Assembly (NCBI RefSeq): GCF_900089075.1
Contig: NZ_LT593746.1
Coordinates: 1,013,207-1,077,206 of the forward strand
Direction of reading: 5' to 3'
Length of the DNA: 64,000 nt
Source of the DNA: Vaginella massiliensis
GTDB lineage: Bacteria > Bacteroidota > Bacteroidia > Flavobacteriales > Weeksellaceae
Shown here in pieces: positions 1 to 7,683 of the stretch. Position numbers and translations under genes: made by a program. The first letter of the stretch is position 1. Every line of letters begins with the position of its first letter. The notes beneath the pieces were generated by a model. It was not told where the DNA came from, searched no databases, and saw only the letters and a program-made list of their open reading frames with translations.

Positions 1-264
1 AAAACTACCTTCACGATCTCTTGGAACTTTTATCTCGGATTCACCGAATGAGGATTTTATCTTTTTGGTTCCATGTCCGTTTCGATAATTACCATCGATG
101 CTTTTATCATGTTTTTCGTTGTCCAGATGGCTATCCAGTTCGGCATCAAGCATGTGTTCTACGGCCTTCTTGTGGAGTTATTTGAAGAAAGATGTTAAAT
201 CATCTCCATTCTTAAAGGATTTGAAAAAATCCTTGTTGTTTAATAAATCTTCTTTGTTAATCAT
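1..264 (-). pseudogene. IS256 family transposase, N-terminal part, nonsense codon 29
   Basis: Transposases of the IS256 (mutator-like DDE) family cut and paste their element. The ATG is at 264-262. The reading runs for 28 codons, ending DDLTSFFK, and meets TAA at 180-178. The same frame then continues with clear family sequence, including AVEHMLDAELDSHLDNEKHD, RNGHG and VPRDREGSF, as far as the window edge. Family members usually read SFFKQL here, so the stop fits a CAA to TAA change. Translation could not run through unless the stop is suppressed. The catalytic region is outside the window. The element is probably not autonomous if this base is correct. Confidence 0.75.
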
Positions 265-377
265 AACTGTATAATGTTTAAAAATAATAAAAAGTTAGTG
301 GGATACTACCAACCTCGTTTGCCTTTTATTGTATTTTGAATGTTGGGTTTTTTAACAACACATTTGGAACACTACCC
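1..377 (-). mobile_element. End of an IS256-family insertion sequence
   Basis: The left part of the window holds one end of an insertion sequence: the start of an IS256-type transposase (1-264) plus about 110 bp of upstream DNA. The outer boundary is placed near 377, where the stretch 344-377 reads on the minus strand as GGGTAGTGTTCCAAATG followed by an AT-rich run, which looks like a terminal inverted repeat. The other end lies outside the window, so the repeat and any target duplication cannot be confirmed. The boundary sits only about 8 bp beyond the stop codon of the small gene at 385-702, so the element inserted just downstream of the RHS locus. The family follows from the transposase; the exact end is inference. 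Confidence 0.6.
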
Positions 378-384
378 TATTTCT

Positions 385-702
385 TTATAGTTTATAAAAA
401 AATGATTTTTCATAAATATATTTATTCTTCTGTTTTTTATATATTTTTAATTCTTCACTTTTTTTTTCTTTGAAAACAGAATCTCCTATTTCTAAATAAT
501 GTGAATATCTATTTTCAAAATATTCGTCATCTGTAAAATATTTATTCTTATCATAATAATAGTGATTTCCTCCTCTTCCTTCTTTTATTTGAAAAATAAT
601 TCCTGCAATATTTTCCTCTTCATTATTAAAATAACGATCTATAGTAAATATTGAAAGTATAATACTAGAAATTAGAAAAAATGATATAGTCGTCTTTTTC
701 AT
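385..702 (-). CDS. Small membrane-anchored protein downstream of an RHS tip; candidate immunity protein
   Basis: A 105-residue protein with an N-terminal hydrophobic segment (about residues 5-21) that could be a signal anchor. The rest is hydrophilic, very rich in Tyr, Lys and Glu, and has motifs such as SHYLEIGDSVF. No family is recognised with certainty. It starts 3 bp after the stop of the RHS C-terminal ORF at 706-1791, in the same direction. That is the usual place for an immunity or partner gene of a polymorphic RHS effector. The parallel gene at 2602-3012 follows the other RHS tip and has the same plan of one membrane segment and a small soluble domain. The immunity role is inference from position only. 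An IS256 end lies immediately downstream. Confidence 0.6.
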   Translation of the reverse strand: MKKTTISFFLISSIILSIFTIDRYFNNEEENIAGIIFQIKEGRGGNHYYYDKNKYFTDDEYFENRYSHYLEIGDSVFKEKKSEELKIYKKQKNKYIYEKSFFYKL

Positions 703-705
703 TTA

Positions 706-1791
706 TTATTTTTTTAAAGCATCAGAATAATTTATTTTCCCAGTTCCTGTATGGATATTTAACCAATTATAATTAACAAATCCTTTGATATTTGCTGCTG
801 TAGCTCCAACTTCTAAACCTAATCCTACCCCTGCGTTCACTTGATGCCACCCATATTTACCATCATTAGAGTATGAATAGCCAATATCTCCTCCTACAAT
901 TATTTTTCCACCAATACTAACTCCATATTCTGGACCAGGTAATGAAGATGCTCTTACATCATTAACTCCTCCTGAGTGCCTTGCTTTTGAAAAAGTTAAA
1001 TCTACTGAACCGTTTACACCATCAACTATATTTGCTGAAGTATTGATTCCTAGATAGGGGAAAAATGATTTGTCGGAACCTTTAGTTATCCAATCAAAAC
1101 TTATTGAAAAAGATGATCCAACAACTGCTGTACCATCAACACCTATAGAACAACCAAATTTATCTCCTGTAAGATTTCTTCTTAAGTCACTATTCCATGC
1201 ATAGCTAGCACCACTTTCTGTAGCAGCATCGCCTATTAATGCTTCTTTATAATAATCTTCTGTTGTAGTATCATAAACTTGTGAAGTATCTCCAACAATA
1301 TTTACATATGAATTATCAATATTATTAGCATACTTCATATAAATACCAGAAGTATCAATCCACAAATTACCATTAAAATCTCTTGGCGGTTCCGCCATCA
1401 TCCCATCGGGATCTATGAAGAAAACAGGATTATTAAAAGCGTAGTTGTAAGGAGAGTGGCGTCTCATTTGTTCCGCCAACGGATCTACATTCATCCATCT
1501 ACCAATAGCAGGGTCATAATTTCTTGCACCATAGTCGTATAAGTTGATGTTGAATTCCTCTTGTAATTCTTTACCATTGTACTTATAATTATAAGAATGA
1601 GACCCCGAATAGTCGGTAGATATAACACCTATTCCTCCAGGTTCAACTCCCACACCCACACCTATTTCCACAGGCACTTGTACCAAATCGGTATAACCTC
1701 TGTGTTTCAATCCAAAAGGACGAGTGAGATTTTGGAAATTGAGAATTTCCAAATCGAAACTTGCCAGCGTAGCTGTGTGGTTTTGCCTCAT
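706..1791 (-). CDS. RHS core end with variable C-terminus, displaced tip (restart ORF)
   Basis: This 361-residue ORF begins inside an RHS core. After about 24 residues encoded by an inserted 117-bp segment it enters the RHS-associated core: PFGLKH near the start, then the [25 protein letters not shown] and DPLAEQ motifs, ending at [10 protein letters not shown]. This DPDG motif marks the normal junction to the variable C-terminus. The remaining 235 or so residues are rich in Gly, Ser and aromatic residues with a beta-strand pattern ([14 protein letters not shown]), and match no toxin family that I recognise. It is in the same frame as 1798-2079, separated only by one TAA and two codons. The locus looks like a displaced RHS tip rather than a full gene. 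Whether it is translated by restart at this ATG is unknown. Confidence 0.6.
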   Translation of the reverse strand: MRQNHTATLASFDLEILNFQNLTRPFGLKHRGYTDLVQVPVEIGVGVGVEPGGIGVISTDYSGSHSYNYKYNGKELQEEFNINLYDYGARNYDPAIGRWMNVDPLAEQMRRHSPYNYAFNNPVFFIDPDGMMAEPPRDFNGNLWIDTSGIYMKYANNIDNSYVNIVGDTSQVYDTTTEDYYKEALIGDAATESGASYAWNSDLRRNLTGDKFGCSIGVDGTAVVGSSFSISFDWITKGSDKSFFPYLGINTSANIVDGVNGSVDLTFSKARHSGGVNDVRASSLPGPEYGVSIGGKIIVGGDIGYSYSNDGKYGWHQVNAGVGLGLEVGATAANIKGFVNYNWLNIHTGTGKINYSDALKK

Positions 1792-1836
1792 ATCACTTTA
1801 TTTTTTATTGGTATTCGGCGAACCTCGTTCCTCGGT
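1720..1836 (-). repeat. 117-bp in-frame insertion in RHS core, copy 1 (stop and restart)
   Basis: Compared with ordinary Bacteroidetes RHS cores, which read LEENNYYPFGLKH, this segment replaces the four codons before PFGLKH with 39 codons. In the RHS frame it reads 11 codons to SPNTNKK, a TAA, two codons, then ATG and a further open stretch. The copy at 3989-4105 has the same length and differs by one base over 117. It contains a perfect 10-bp hairpin with a 3-base loop. The frame is kept on both sides, so one stop codon is all that splits the protein. Confidence 0.7.
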
Positions 1837-2314
1837 TTCTTCTATTACTTTTAGTTTACTTTCGGTATCATCCCAAGCGTAGCTTACCCGCACGTTCCCT
1901 AAGTGATCGGTGTAATTGTAAACATAATTATAAGTTCTGCCGCCACTAACTTTATTGGTCACCACATTTACATAGCCTTCCGATGTTGGGAAAAATTGTA
2001 AATCATTGTTTTTGTATTGAAATCCACCTAAATAATCTGTGGTGGTCACTTTGGTACCATCGGTTACAATTTTTCTCAACTTTACACCGCTTGCATCGTA
2101 GGCGTAATGTATCCTTTTGTTGCTGTTCCAAATAACTTCTGTAGGTAAATTTAGGTGATTGTATTTTATTTCGGAAATTCCTTTGTTGATATCTTTTGTT
2201 AAAGAACTTCGTTCGGTTTCTTCTAAAAACTTTTATTAAAACTTTTTCTCGAAAATCGTTTTCATCGTACGTATAGTCATCACCGGCGTTCGTGCCATCG
2301 GTAAATCCCTCGCT
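1798..2314 (-). pseudogene. Truncated RHS YD-repeat fragment (displaced core)
   Basis: This stretch is homologous to the end of the YD-repeat part of the larger RHS gene (about 4067-4550). The region 1798-2079 is an open 93-codon piece beginning MRKIVTDGTKVTTTDYLGGF and is nearly the same as the paralogue. Further upstream, 2204-2256 carries 53 bases where the paralogue has 4, which shifts the frame. Beyond that, codons for DGTNAGDDYTYDEN are still recognisable up to about 2314, where homology stops abruptly against a decayed regulator gene on the other strand. The fragment lacks everything N-terminal, so the unit 706-2314 is an orphan tip, probably left by recombination or duplication from the locus at 2993-6400. 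Confidence 0.7.
2204..2256. repeat. 53-bp insertion in RHS fragment sharing a motif with the 117-bp insertions
   Basis: The paralogous RHS gene has only 4 bases here. The inserted segment begins (plus strand) with GAACTTCGTTCGGTTTCTTC. This closely matches GAACCTCGTTCCTCGGTTTC at the edge of both 117-bp insertions, which is likewise followed by TTCT or TTCC. The rest is AT-rich. It shifts the RHS frame. The shared motif suggests a common source, either a small repeat or a copied piece of the RHS gene. Confidence 0.45.
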
Positions 2315-2551
2315 GTTGATTTGTTAGATAAACTTGCTAAATTTTATGGAATTACGATTGACCAAATTGTACACATGGGTAATGAAGTTCCTACAGAAAT
2401 AACGCTTGAAGATAAAACTGCAAACGAACAGGTTTGACTTATTTCTGAGCTTGAAGAAAAAGACAAAACGATTGTTTTTGGTATGAGTGAAACTATGCTG
2501 ACTAAGAAAAAATTTAAGGATTTCTTTAATAAAAATGTGGCAACCTTATGA
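2315..2551 (+). pseudogene. XRE-type helix-turn-helix regulator, C-terminal remnant with internal stop
   Basis: The frame from 2315 reads VDLLDKLAKFYGITIDQIVH, then NEVPTEITLEDKTANEQV, a TGA at 2435-2437, then LISELEEKDKTIVFGMSETM and a C-terminus KKKFKDFFNKNVATL before TGA at 2549-2551. This is the tail of a family of small Bacteroidetes XRE regulators often found near mobile elements. The DNA-binding N-terminus is missing, because RHS sequence begins at about 2314, and the internal TGA breaks the rest. It is a dead remnant marking a recombination junction. The family call is from memory of the motif and is fairly secure; the junction is seen directly. Confidence 0.7.
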
Positions 2552-2556
2552 AATTA

Positions 2557-2584
2557 CAAAAGGCAAACAAACATTTGCCTTTTG
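2557..2584 (+). terminator. Hairpin after the XRE remnant
   Basis: A perfect 11-bp inverted repeat (CAAAAGGCAAA with TTTGCCTTTTG) and a 6-base loop, 6 bp after the stop of the XRE remnant. The following T-run is short. It could terminate in either direction, including the small gene ending at 2602 on the minus strand. Confidence 0.6.
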
Positions 2585-2601
2585 TGGTATTGTGAATTTA
2601 T

Positions 2602-3012
2602 TTATTTTGCCCAAGTAGGTAATTCTTTCCACCCTTCTGATGGAGCTTCTTTTATACTATCTGGAACAGGTTTATTAGCATATAATTTATAAGTGAAAAA
2701 TATTCTATTAACCCAATGTTTATCACTCATTTTTACTAAAAATTTATTTCCTACTTGTGATTCGTAGTACCTTGAGCTATCATTTGGAAAATTATATCTG
2801 CCAATGTTTATTTCGGAGTTATAATTGTAAGTAAACATAGCTCTATTAGTAGCACTTCTCCCTACATATTCAACTTTAGTTAAAGTTGCTATAGAATATT
2901 TATACTTTGTTTTAAAATTTGTTCTATAGATATATCCAACTATAAAATAAGATATAAATATGCTTATAAAAATACTTATAAATAGTTTAGTTTTATTTAT
3001 TTCGATATTCAT
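2602..3012 (-). CDS. Small membrane-anchored protein overlapping an RHS tip; candidate immunity protein
   Basis: A 136-residue protein with a strong N-terminal hydrophobic helix (about residues 9-28). Its soluble domain includes [13 protein letters not shown] and ends with [18 protein letters not shown]. Proteins with this PVPDSIK-type ending are, as far as I recall, often found beside RHS genes in flavobacteria, but I cannot name a family. Its start overlaps the end of the RHS C-terminal ORF by 20 bp, which suggests translational coupling. Position and size fit an immunity protein for the RHS C-terminus, held in the inner membrane or exposed to the periplasm. That role is inference. Confidence 0.65.
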   Translation of the reverse strand: MNIEINKTKLFISIFISIFISYFIVGYIYRTNFKTKYKYSIATLTKVEYVGRSATNRAMFTYNYNSEINIGRYNFPNDSSRYYESQVGNKFLVKMSDKHWVNRIFFTYKLYANKPVPDSIKEAPSEGWKELPTWAK

Positions 3013-4060
3013 TATATGATTTATTAGCTTGTTGTTCTATTATTGCAGTTGGTAAACTGATCATTGCTTCAGTAGCTGCTTGTGTTGTAGTTGGCATTTG
3101 AGATACAGCCGAATTAAATCTTGAACCCATACCTCCTGAAATTAAACTTGTTCCACTATTGATAATGATGGTATTAGTATCTGTGTTGAATTTAAATTGC
3201 ATTTCAGAAGCTTTAAAATCTACAGCCCCACCAACAGCCCCTGACACTCCTGGTATAAGAAAAGAATCTGCGATTACATCTATGGCATCCACATCTTGAT
3301 TTATTGCAATTTGTGCAGTTGTACTGACAATCGCTTTTGCAGCAACAACTTTAATAGATCCGTAGACAACAACTTCTCCTAATACCGCAGGTGCAGCCAT
3401 TACTCCAAAGAAAGCTACTACAGCTTTTTCTCCATCTCTTTTAGCTTTCTGCATTTTACCATATTTTTCTCTACCATCTTCTGTAGATAGTATACGTTTA
3501 TAAGCACCATCGACATGGTTACCAAAAAAAGCAGATTTTATATCAATTTGAGGAATATTAATGCTGATTGGAAAAAAGCTAGAGCTTTTAGATTTTGACC
3601 CCAAAACTAGTGCTTCATGAAGTTCTATAGGATCTTCCTCTGTGCCAGTCCCATCACCAGGACCAGCAATTTGCTTACCGTCAGGATCTATAAAGTAAAC
3701 TGGATTATTAACAGCATACGAATAAGGAGAATCCATTAAATACTTCTCCGTCAACGGATCCACAACGACCCATCTACCAATAGCAGGGTCATAATTCCTT
3801 GCGCCGTAATCATACCAATCTAATCCCAACTCATCTTGAAGTTCTTTTCCATTGTATTTATACTTATAACTATCACTACCCGAGGTTTGCATATTTATTA
3901 CACCTATACCCACACGAACATCACTACTATTTACAATTTCTACACCCAAGGTCAAATCATTGTAACCTGTATGTTTCAAACCAAAAGGACGAGTGAGATT
4001 TTGGAAATTGAGAATTTCCAAATCGAAACTTGCCAGCGTAGCTGTGTGGTTTTGCCTCAT
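2993..4060 (-). CDS. RHS core end with variable C-terminus (restart ORF of the main RHS gene)
   Basis: This 355-residue ORF lies in the same frame as the ORF at 4067-6400, separated by one TAA and two codons inside a 117-bp insertion. After about 24 inserted residues it gives the end of the RHS core: [48 protein letters not shown]. The C-terminal 230 or so residues are variable. They include a long hydrophobic Ala/Val-rich stretch ([20 protein letters not shown]), a second one ([16 protein letters not shown]) and a Gln/Thr-rich end. Hydrophobic stretches could insert in membranes, but no toxin motif is recognised. The downstream 2602-3012 gene is the likely partner. It may be made as a separate polypeptide by restart, or be silent. 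Confidence 0.65.
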   Translation of the reverse strand: MRQNHTATLASFDLEILNFQNLTRPFGLKHTGYNDLTLGVEIVNSSDVRVGIGVINMQTSGSDSYKYKYNGKELQDELGLDWYDYGARNYDPAIGRWVVVDPLTEKYLMDSPYSYAVNNPVYFIDPDGKQIAGPGDGTGTEEDPIELHEALVLGSKSKSSSFFPISINIPQIDIKSAFFGNHVDGAYKRILSTEDGREKYGKMQKAKRDGEKAVVAFFGVMAAPAVLGEVVVYGSIKVVAAKAIVSTTAQIAINQDVDAIDVIADSFLIPGVSGAVGGAVDFKASEMQFKFNTDTNTIIINSGTSLISGGMGSRFNSAVSQMPTTTQAATEAMISLPTAIIEQQANKSYNEYRNK

Positions 4061-4105
4061 ATCACTTTATTTTTTATTGGAATTCGGCGAACCTCGTTCC
4101 TCGGT
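3989..4105 (-). repeat. 117-bp in-frame insertion in RHS core, copy 2 (stop and restart, hairpin)
   Basis: Same insertion as 1720-1836 with one base difference. It lies between the codons for LKILEE and PFGLKH. The minus strand reads a TAA at 4069-4067, AGTGAT, then ATG at 4060. Bases 4000-4022 form a perfect hairpin: a 10-bp stem TTTGGAAATT and a 3-base loop GAG. The length of 117 bp keeps the frame, so a single base change would restore a continuous RHS protein. The RHS sequence just outside the insert differs more between the two copies than the insert does. Confidence 0.75.
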
Positions 4106-6400
4106 TTCTTCCAATATTTTTAATTTGTTTTCGGTGTCATCCCAAGCATAACTCAATCTTACGTTACCCAAATGATCCGTGTAATTGTAAACATAATTAT
4201 AAGTTCTGCCGCCACTAACTTTATTGGTCACCACATTTACATACCCTTCCGATGTTGGGAAAAATTGTAAATCATTGTTTTTGTATTGAAATCCACCTAA
4301 ATAATCTGTGGTGGTCACTTTGGTACCATCTATAACTATTTTTCTTAGCTTTACACCGTTTGCATCGTAGGCGTAATGTATCCTTTTGTTGCTGTTCCAA
4401 ATAACTTCTGTAGGTAAATTTAGGTGATTGTATTTTATTTCGGAAATTCCTTTGTTGAAATCTTTTGTTAAATTTCCGTTTTCATCGTAAGCATAATCAT
4501 TCCCCGTGTTTGTTCCGTCTTTGAAACCGCTTGCATGCGAGACTTGGTCTTTTACTTTCAGCAATTTGTTGGAGTTGGCTTGATAGGTATATTCCAAATC
4601 ATCAATGTAAACCGTGTTATTGTTAAGATCTTGATTGCCAGAACGTAAGACGCTTTTGATGTTACCGTTGTGGTCATATTGCAATCTCTCGTTATAGGCA
4701 TTTACCACTTGGTAATTTCCTTTGGTGTAAGCAACATCCAATAATCGGTTGAGTCCATCGTAAGCATAATCATAGCTTCTCACCGTTGGATTGTTGGCTG
4801 ATTTCCATCTGGTTTCGGAAATGTTTCCGTTGTAGAGAAACTTCTTACCATAAGATTCATCCGTATAAAGGTCTTTTTTATCATACCCAATTTTGAAGGC
4901 AAACAAATCTTTGTATGTGCCTGTTTGGTTTTCTGTAATATTGTTGATGTCGGTTAACCAACCTCTGATGTTATAGGTATAATCTACCGTTTGGTAAGGC
5001 GTTGATGTACTGTTGCCCACTTTTTTCTGACTGAGTTGTCCAATCGCATTGTAGGTGTTTTGCGCAATGACTTCGACCTTACCGTTGTTTACTTGATGGG
5101 TCTGATTTTTCAATCGTTCGAAATGATCGTAGCTAAAGGTTTTTTTGACCGTGATTTCGGTATCTGTGCTTTTTCGTTTGTGTTTGGTAATGGTTTGGAG
5201 AGGTTTACCTCTGAAGTCTAATTGGTTTTCGACAATGGTATGACCGCCCAAATAGTTTACCTTGTGGCTTTTAACGACATAGAGGTATTGGGCATCGTAC
5301 AGGGTATAGGCATATTCAAAATTCCATGTGTTGTTTTCCCAGGTATCTAAACTACGGGTCACGGTAAGAGTTGGTAATCCTTTGAGTTTTGTACCCTTTG
5401 CCAACGCATGCCCTTGTACATCGGCAGTGGTGTTTACACCCAAAGGATAGCTCGGATAATCGTCGTAATAATGAACGCTTAGAACATGATTATTTGCTCC
5501 AAAACCGTCTGTATTGTAATAAATTTGAATATTATCTTGTTGATATCCAGACCCCCTTGAGACGTTGTTGCTGCCTAATTGGTTGATGTAATTTTGAACA
5601 TCAGTTCGTGTGCCTGGATCCCATGCCTTACCCGTAACGGCAATTCTACCAAACTTATCGTATTTGGTAAACAGCCAAACCCCTTCGGTTCTTTGGTTGG
5701 CATCTTGTGTGCCCACCAATCGGTCTTGGTTGTCATAGACCATATACTCCCATCCTTTACCAGGTAGTTTTTTCTCGACCAAACGGTTTTTGTCATCGTA
5801 TTTGTATTGATAACCTAATTCATTCAATCGGTTGATGTACGAAGATGCCGTGCTGCTATTGTTGGCATTTTTTATCAATAGAGGAGGTAACACAAAAGTC
5901 AGATTCCCATACACATCATAGACATAATAAGTATCGTGATTTCCGTTAGAATTATTGCTCCCTGTACTGACAATATGGATGCGTTTGAGCAGTACTTTTC
6001 CTTCTTTGTCTTTGAACTCTTGGATGGGTTGCCCGTTCTCATCGGTGGTCACCGTTTTATAAAGTTGATTGGCAGCATATTTACCACTCAAGGTAAGGGT
6101 AGGTGTTGTGGTAGGATTGCTAACACCAAATTTCAGCACCTCACTTGCTGTATTGGTTTGGTAATCGAACTTAATTTCGTGTCCACTTCCTAATTTCCAA
6201 CTGTTTCCTGGTGCAGCTTGTTTCAATACCCGATTTAGCGGTGAGTTTTCGTATTCCTTCTGCGAATAGGCATTGCTAGCTTCTGGTCCATATGCAGAAA
6301 GAATGGGTTCCCCAAAATTGCAGGGCCTTTTTTGTCCCGCTCTCTCAGATTTACAAACCATGAACAAAACTCGGTTTGGGATATTTTGCAAGCCAAGCAA
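4067..6400 (-). CDS. RHS repeat (YD-repeat) protein, 5'-truncated and split from its C-terminus
   Basis: RHS/YD-repeat proteins build a beta-stranded shell that encloses a C-terminal effector. In Bacteroidetes they are large secreted proteins. This 777-residue ORF contains typical blocks: AYGPEASNAYSQKEYENSPL near residue 36, many YD-type repeats (TYYVYDVYGNLTFVLPPL, YKYDDKNRLVEKKLPGKGWE, YDHFERL, YAYDENGNLTKDF) and the pre-core YNYTDHLGNVRLSYAWDD. The first 34 or so residues are unrelated to RHS and the only start is a TTG, so the normal N-terminus with its signal peptide is missing; the break lies near 6300. At the 3' end a 117-bp insertion stops the frame before the core ends. The gene is probably a non-exported remnant or silent reservoir. 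Base composition is similar to its neighbours. Confidence 0.75.
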   Translation of the reverse strand: MLGLQNIPNRVLFMVCKSERAGQKRPCNFGEPILSAYGPEASNAYSQKEYENSPLNRVLKQAAPGNSWKLGSGHEIKFDYQTNTASEVLKFGVSNPTTTPTLTLSGKYAANQLYKTVTTDENGQPIQEFKDKEGKVLLKRIHIVSTGSNNSNGNHDTYYVYDVYGNLTFVLPPLLIKNANNSSTASSYINRLNELGYQYKYDDKNRLVEKKLPGKGWEYMVYDNQDRLVGTQDANQRTEGVWLFTKYDKFGRIAVTGKAWDPGTRTDVQNYINQLGSNNVSRGSGYQQDNIQIYYNTDGFGANNHVLSVHYYDDYPSYPLGVNTTADVQGHALAKGTKLKGLPTLTVTRSLDTWENNTWNFEYAYTLYDAQYLYVVKSHKVNYLGGHTIVENQLDFRGKPLQTITKHKRKSTDTEITVKKTFSYDHFERLKNQTHQVNNGKVEVIAQNTYNAIGQLSQKKVGNSTSTPYQTVDYTYNIRGWLTDINNITENQTGTYKDLFAFKIGYDKKDLYTDESYGKKFLYNGNISETRWKSANNPTVRSYDYAYDGLNRLLDVAYTKGNYQVVNAYNERLQYDHNGNIKSVLRSGNQDLNNNTVYIDDLEYTYQANSNKLLKVKDQVSHASGFKDGTNTGNDYAYDENGNLTKDFNKGISEIKYNHLNLPTEVIWNSNKRIHYAYDANGVKLRKIVIDGTKVTTTDYLGGFQYKNNDLQFFPTSEGYVNVVTNKVSGGRTYNYVYNYTDHLGNVRLSYAWDDTENKLKILEETEERGSPNSNKK

Positions 6401-6464
6401 TTTTCAAAATCGTTTTTTCTAAACACTTCTGATGTTAATCATCAATTATTCTGTCCGAATTTCC

Positions 6465-6472
6465 TAAATTTG
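6465..6472 (+). promoter_or_regulatory. -7 promoter element of the ferredoxin reductase gene
   Basis: TAAATTTG is an exact match to the Bacteroidetes -7 consensus TAnnTTTG, 36 bp before the start codon. No clear -33 TTG is seen. It also marks the first core-genome signal after the accessory RHS region. Confidence 0.5.
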
Positions 6473-6508
6473 TAATCCTATTTAGGTTTAATCTAAATTT
6501 ATAATCTC

Positions 6509-7561
6509 ATGATCGAAACAGATATTGTAATTATTGGGGCTGGTCCAACAGGATTATTCGCGGTTTTTGAAGCAGGTTTGCTCAAAATGCGTTGTCACTT
6601 GATCGATGCTTTGCCACAACCAGGCGGACAGTTGACAGAGTTGTACCCCAAAAAACCAATATTCGATATACCAGGATATCCATCTGTTGGCGCAGGTGAA
6701 TTGATAGACAATTTGATGGAGCAGATCAAACAATTCGAGCCTACATTTTCTCTCAACGAAGTTGCAACAACCATCGATAAACAAGAAGACGGTAGTTTTG
6801 TGGTAGGAACAAATCGCGGTACCCAAGTCCATGCAAAAGCAGTAGCAATTGCTGGTGGTTTGGGATCTTTCGAGCCGCGCAAACCGCTCATCGAAAACAT
6901 TGCACAATACGAAGAAAACGGCGTGGAATACTTTGTTCGAAATCCCGAGATGTTCCGAGACAAACGCATTGTAATTGCAGGCGGAGGAGATTCTGCACTG
7001 GATTGGTCGATTTTCTTGGTCGATGTTGCTGCCGAAGTAACCTTGGTGCACCGTCGTAATGAATTCCGTGGAGCATTGGATTCGGTAGATAAAGTAATCG
7101 AACTAAAAAAGCAAGGAAAAATAAACCTCATCACACCTGCTGAAGTTGTCGGTATTTCTGGTGATGAAAAAGTAGAACGTTTGACCATAGAAAAAGAAGG
7201 CGAAACCTTCGAAATCGAAACAGATTTCTTTATACCACTGTTCGGTTTGACCCCAAAATTAGGACCAATTGCCGAATGGGGATTAGAAATCGAAAAGAAT
7301 GCTGTAAAAGTCAACAATGCATTAGACTACCAAACCAACATCGAAGGGATTTACGCAATTGGCGACATCAATACCTACCCAGGAAAACTGAAGCTGATTT
7401 TATGCGGTTTTCATGAAGCAACGCTTATGTGCCAATCGATTTACAATAAATTGAATCCGGGTAAAAAATTCGTACTCAAATACACCACCGTTTCTGGAGT
7501 AGACGGTTTCGATGGCTCGCGCAAAGAAGCCGAAAAAGCTGTTGTAAAAGCAATTGATTAG
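6509..7561 (+). CDS. Ferredoxin--NADP(+) reductase (thioredoxin-reductase-like type)
   Basis: FAD enzyme that passes electrons between NADPH and ferredoxin in the cytoplasm. The 350 residues show the FAD-binding motif IIGAGPTGL (residues 8-16), GGQLTELYP (39-47), a second dinucleotide motif IAGGGDSALDW (156-166) and HRRNEFRG (181-188), whose Arg residues suit NADP. The C-terminal FAD motif YAIGDINTYPGKLKL is also present. The CxxC of true thioredoxin reductases is absent, which separates it from TrxB and points to the YumC-type reductase. The 2Fe-2S ferredoxin gene 120 bp downstream is a plausible partner, though a terminator lies between them. Confidence 0.88.
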   Translation: MIETDIVIIGAGPTGLFAVFEAGLLKMRCHLIDALPQPGGQLTELYPKKPIFDIPGYPSVGAGELIDNLMEQIKQFEPTFSLNEVATTIDKQEDGSFVVGTNRGTQVHAKAVAIAGGLGSFEPRKPLIENIAQYEENGVEYFVRNPEMFRDKRIVIAGGGDSALDWSIFLVDVAAEVTLVHRRNEFRGALDSVDKVIELKKQGKINLITPAEVVGISGDEKVERLTIEKEGETFEIETDFFIPLFGLTPKLGPIAEWGLEIEKNAVKVNNALDYQTNIEGIYAIGDINTYPGKLKLILCGFHEATLMCQSIYNKLNPGKKFVLKYTTVSGVDGFDGSRKEAEKAVVKAID

Positions 7562-7584
7562 AACCGTAATAATAAAAAAAATAC

Positions 7585-7613
7585 AAAGCGTTTCTTTGAG
7601 AGACGCTTTTTTT
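7585..7613 (+). terminator. Terminator after the ferredoxin reductase gene
   Basis: An 11-bp stem (AAAGCGTTTCT with AGAGACGCTTT, one G-T pair) and a 3-base loop, followed by seven T residues, 24 bp after the stop. Confidence 0.8.
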
Positions 7614-7683
7614 GACTCAAATGAAGAGGATAATTTCTGATAAAGATTAATATTTAGTAAATTCGTATATCATATAGAATAGT

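Noticed and set aside
1597-4123. Two similar plus-strand ORFs (1597-1854 and 3836-4123) sharing about 50 residues at their ends
   Set aside because: They are the reverse complement of the duplicated RHS core and its insertion; similarity follows from the minus-strand genes, and no promoter or start context supports them.
6509-7561. Call as thioredoxin reductase TrxB
   Set aside because: The fold fits, but the redox-active CxxC between the two domains is missing; ferredoxin--NADP reductase is the better name.
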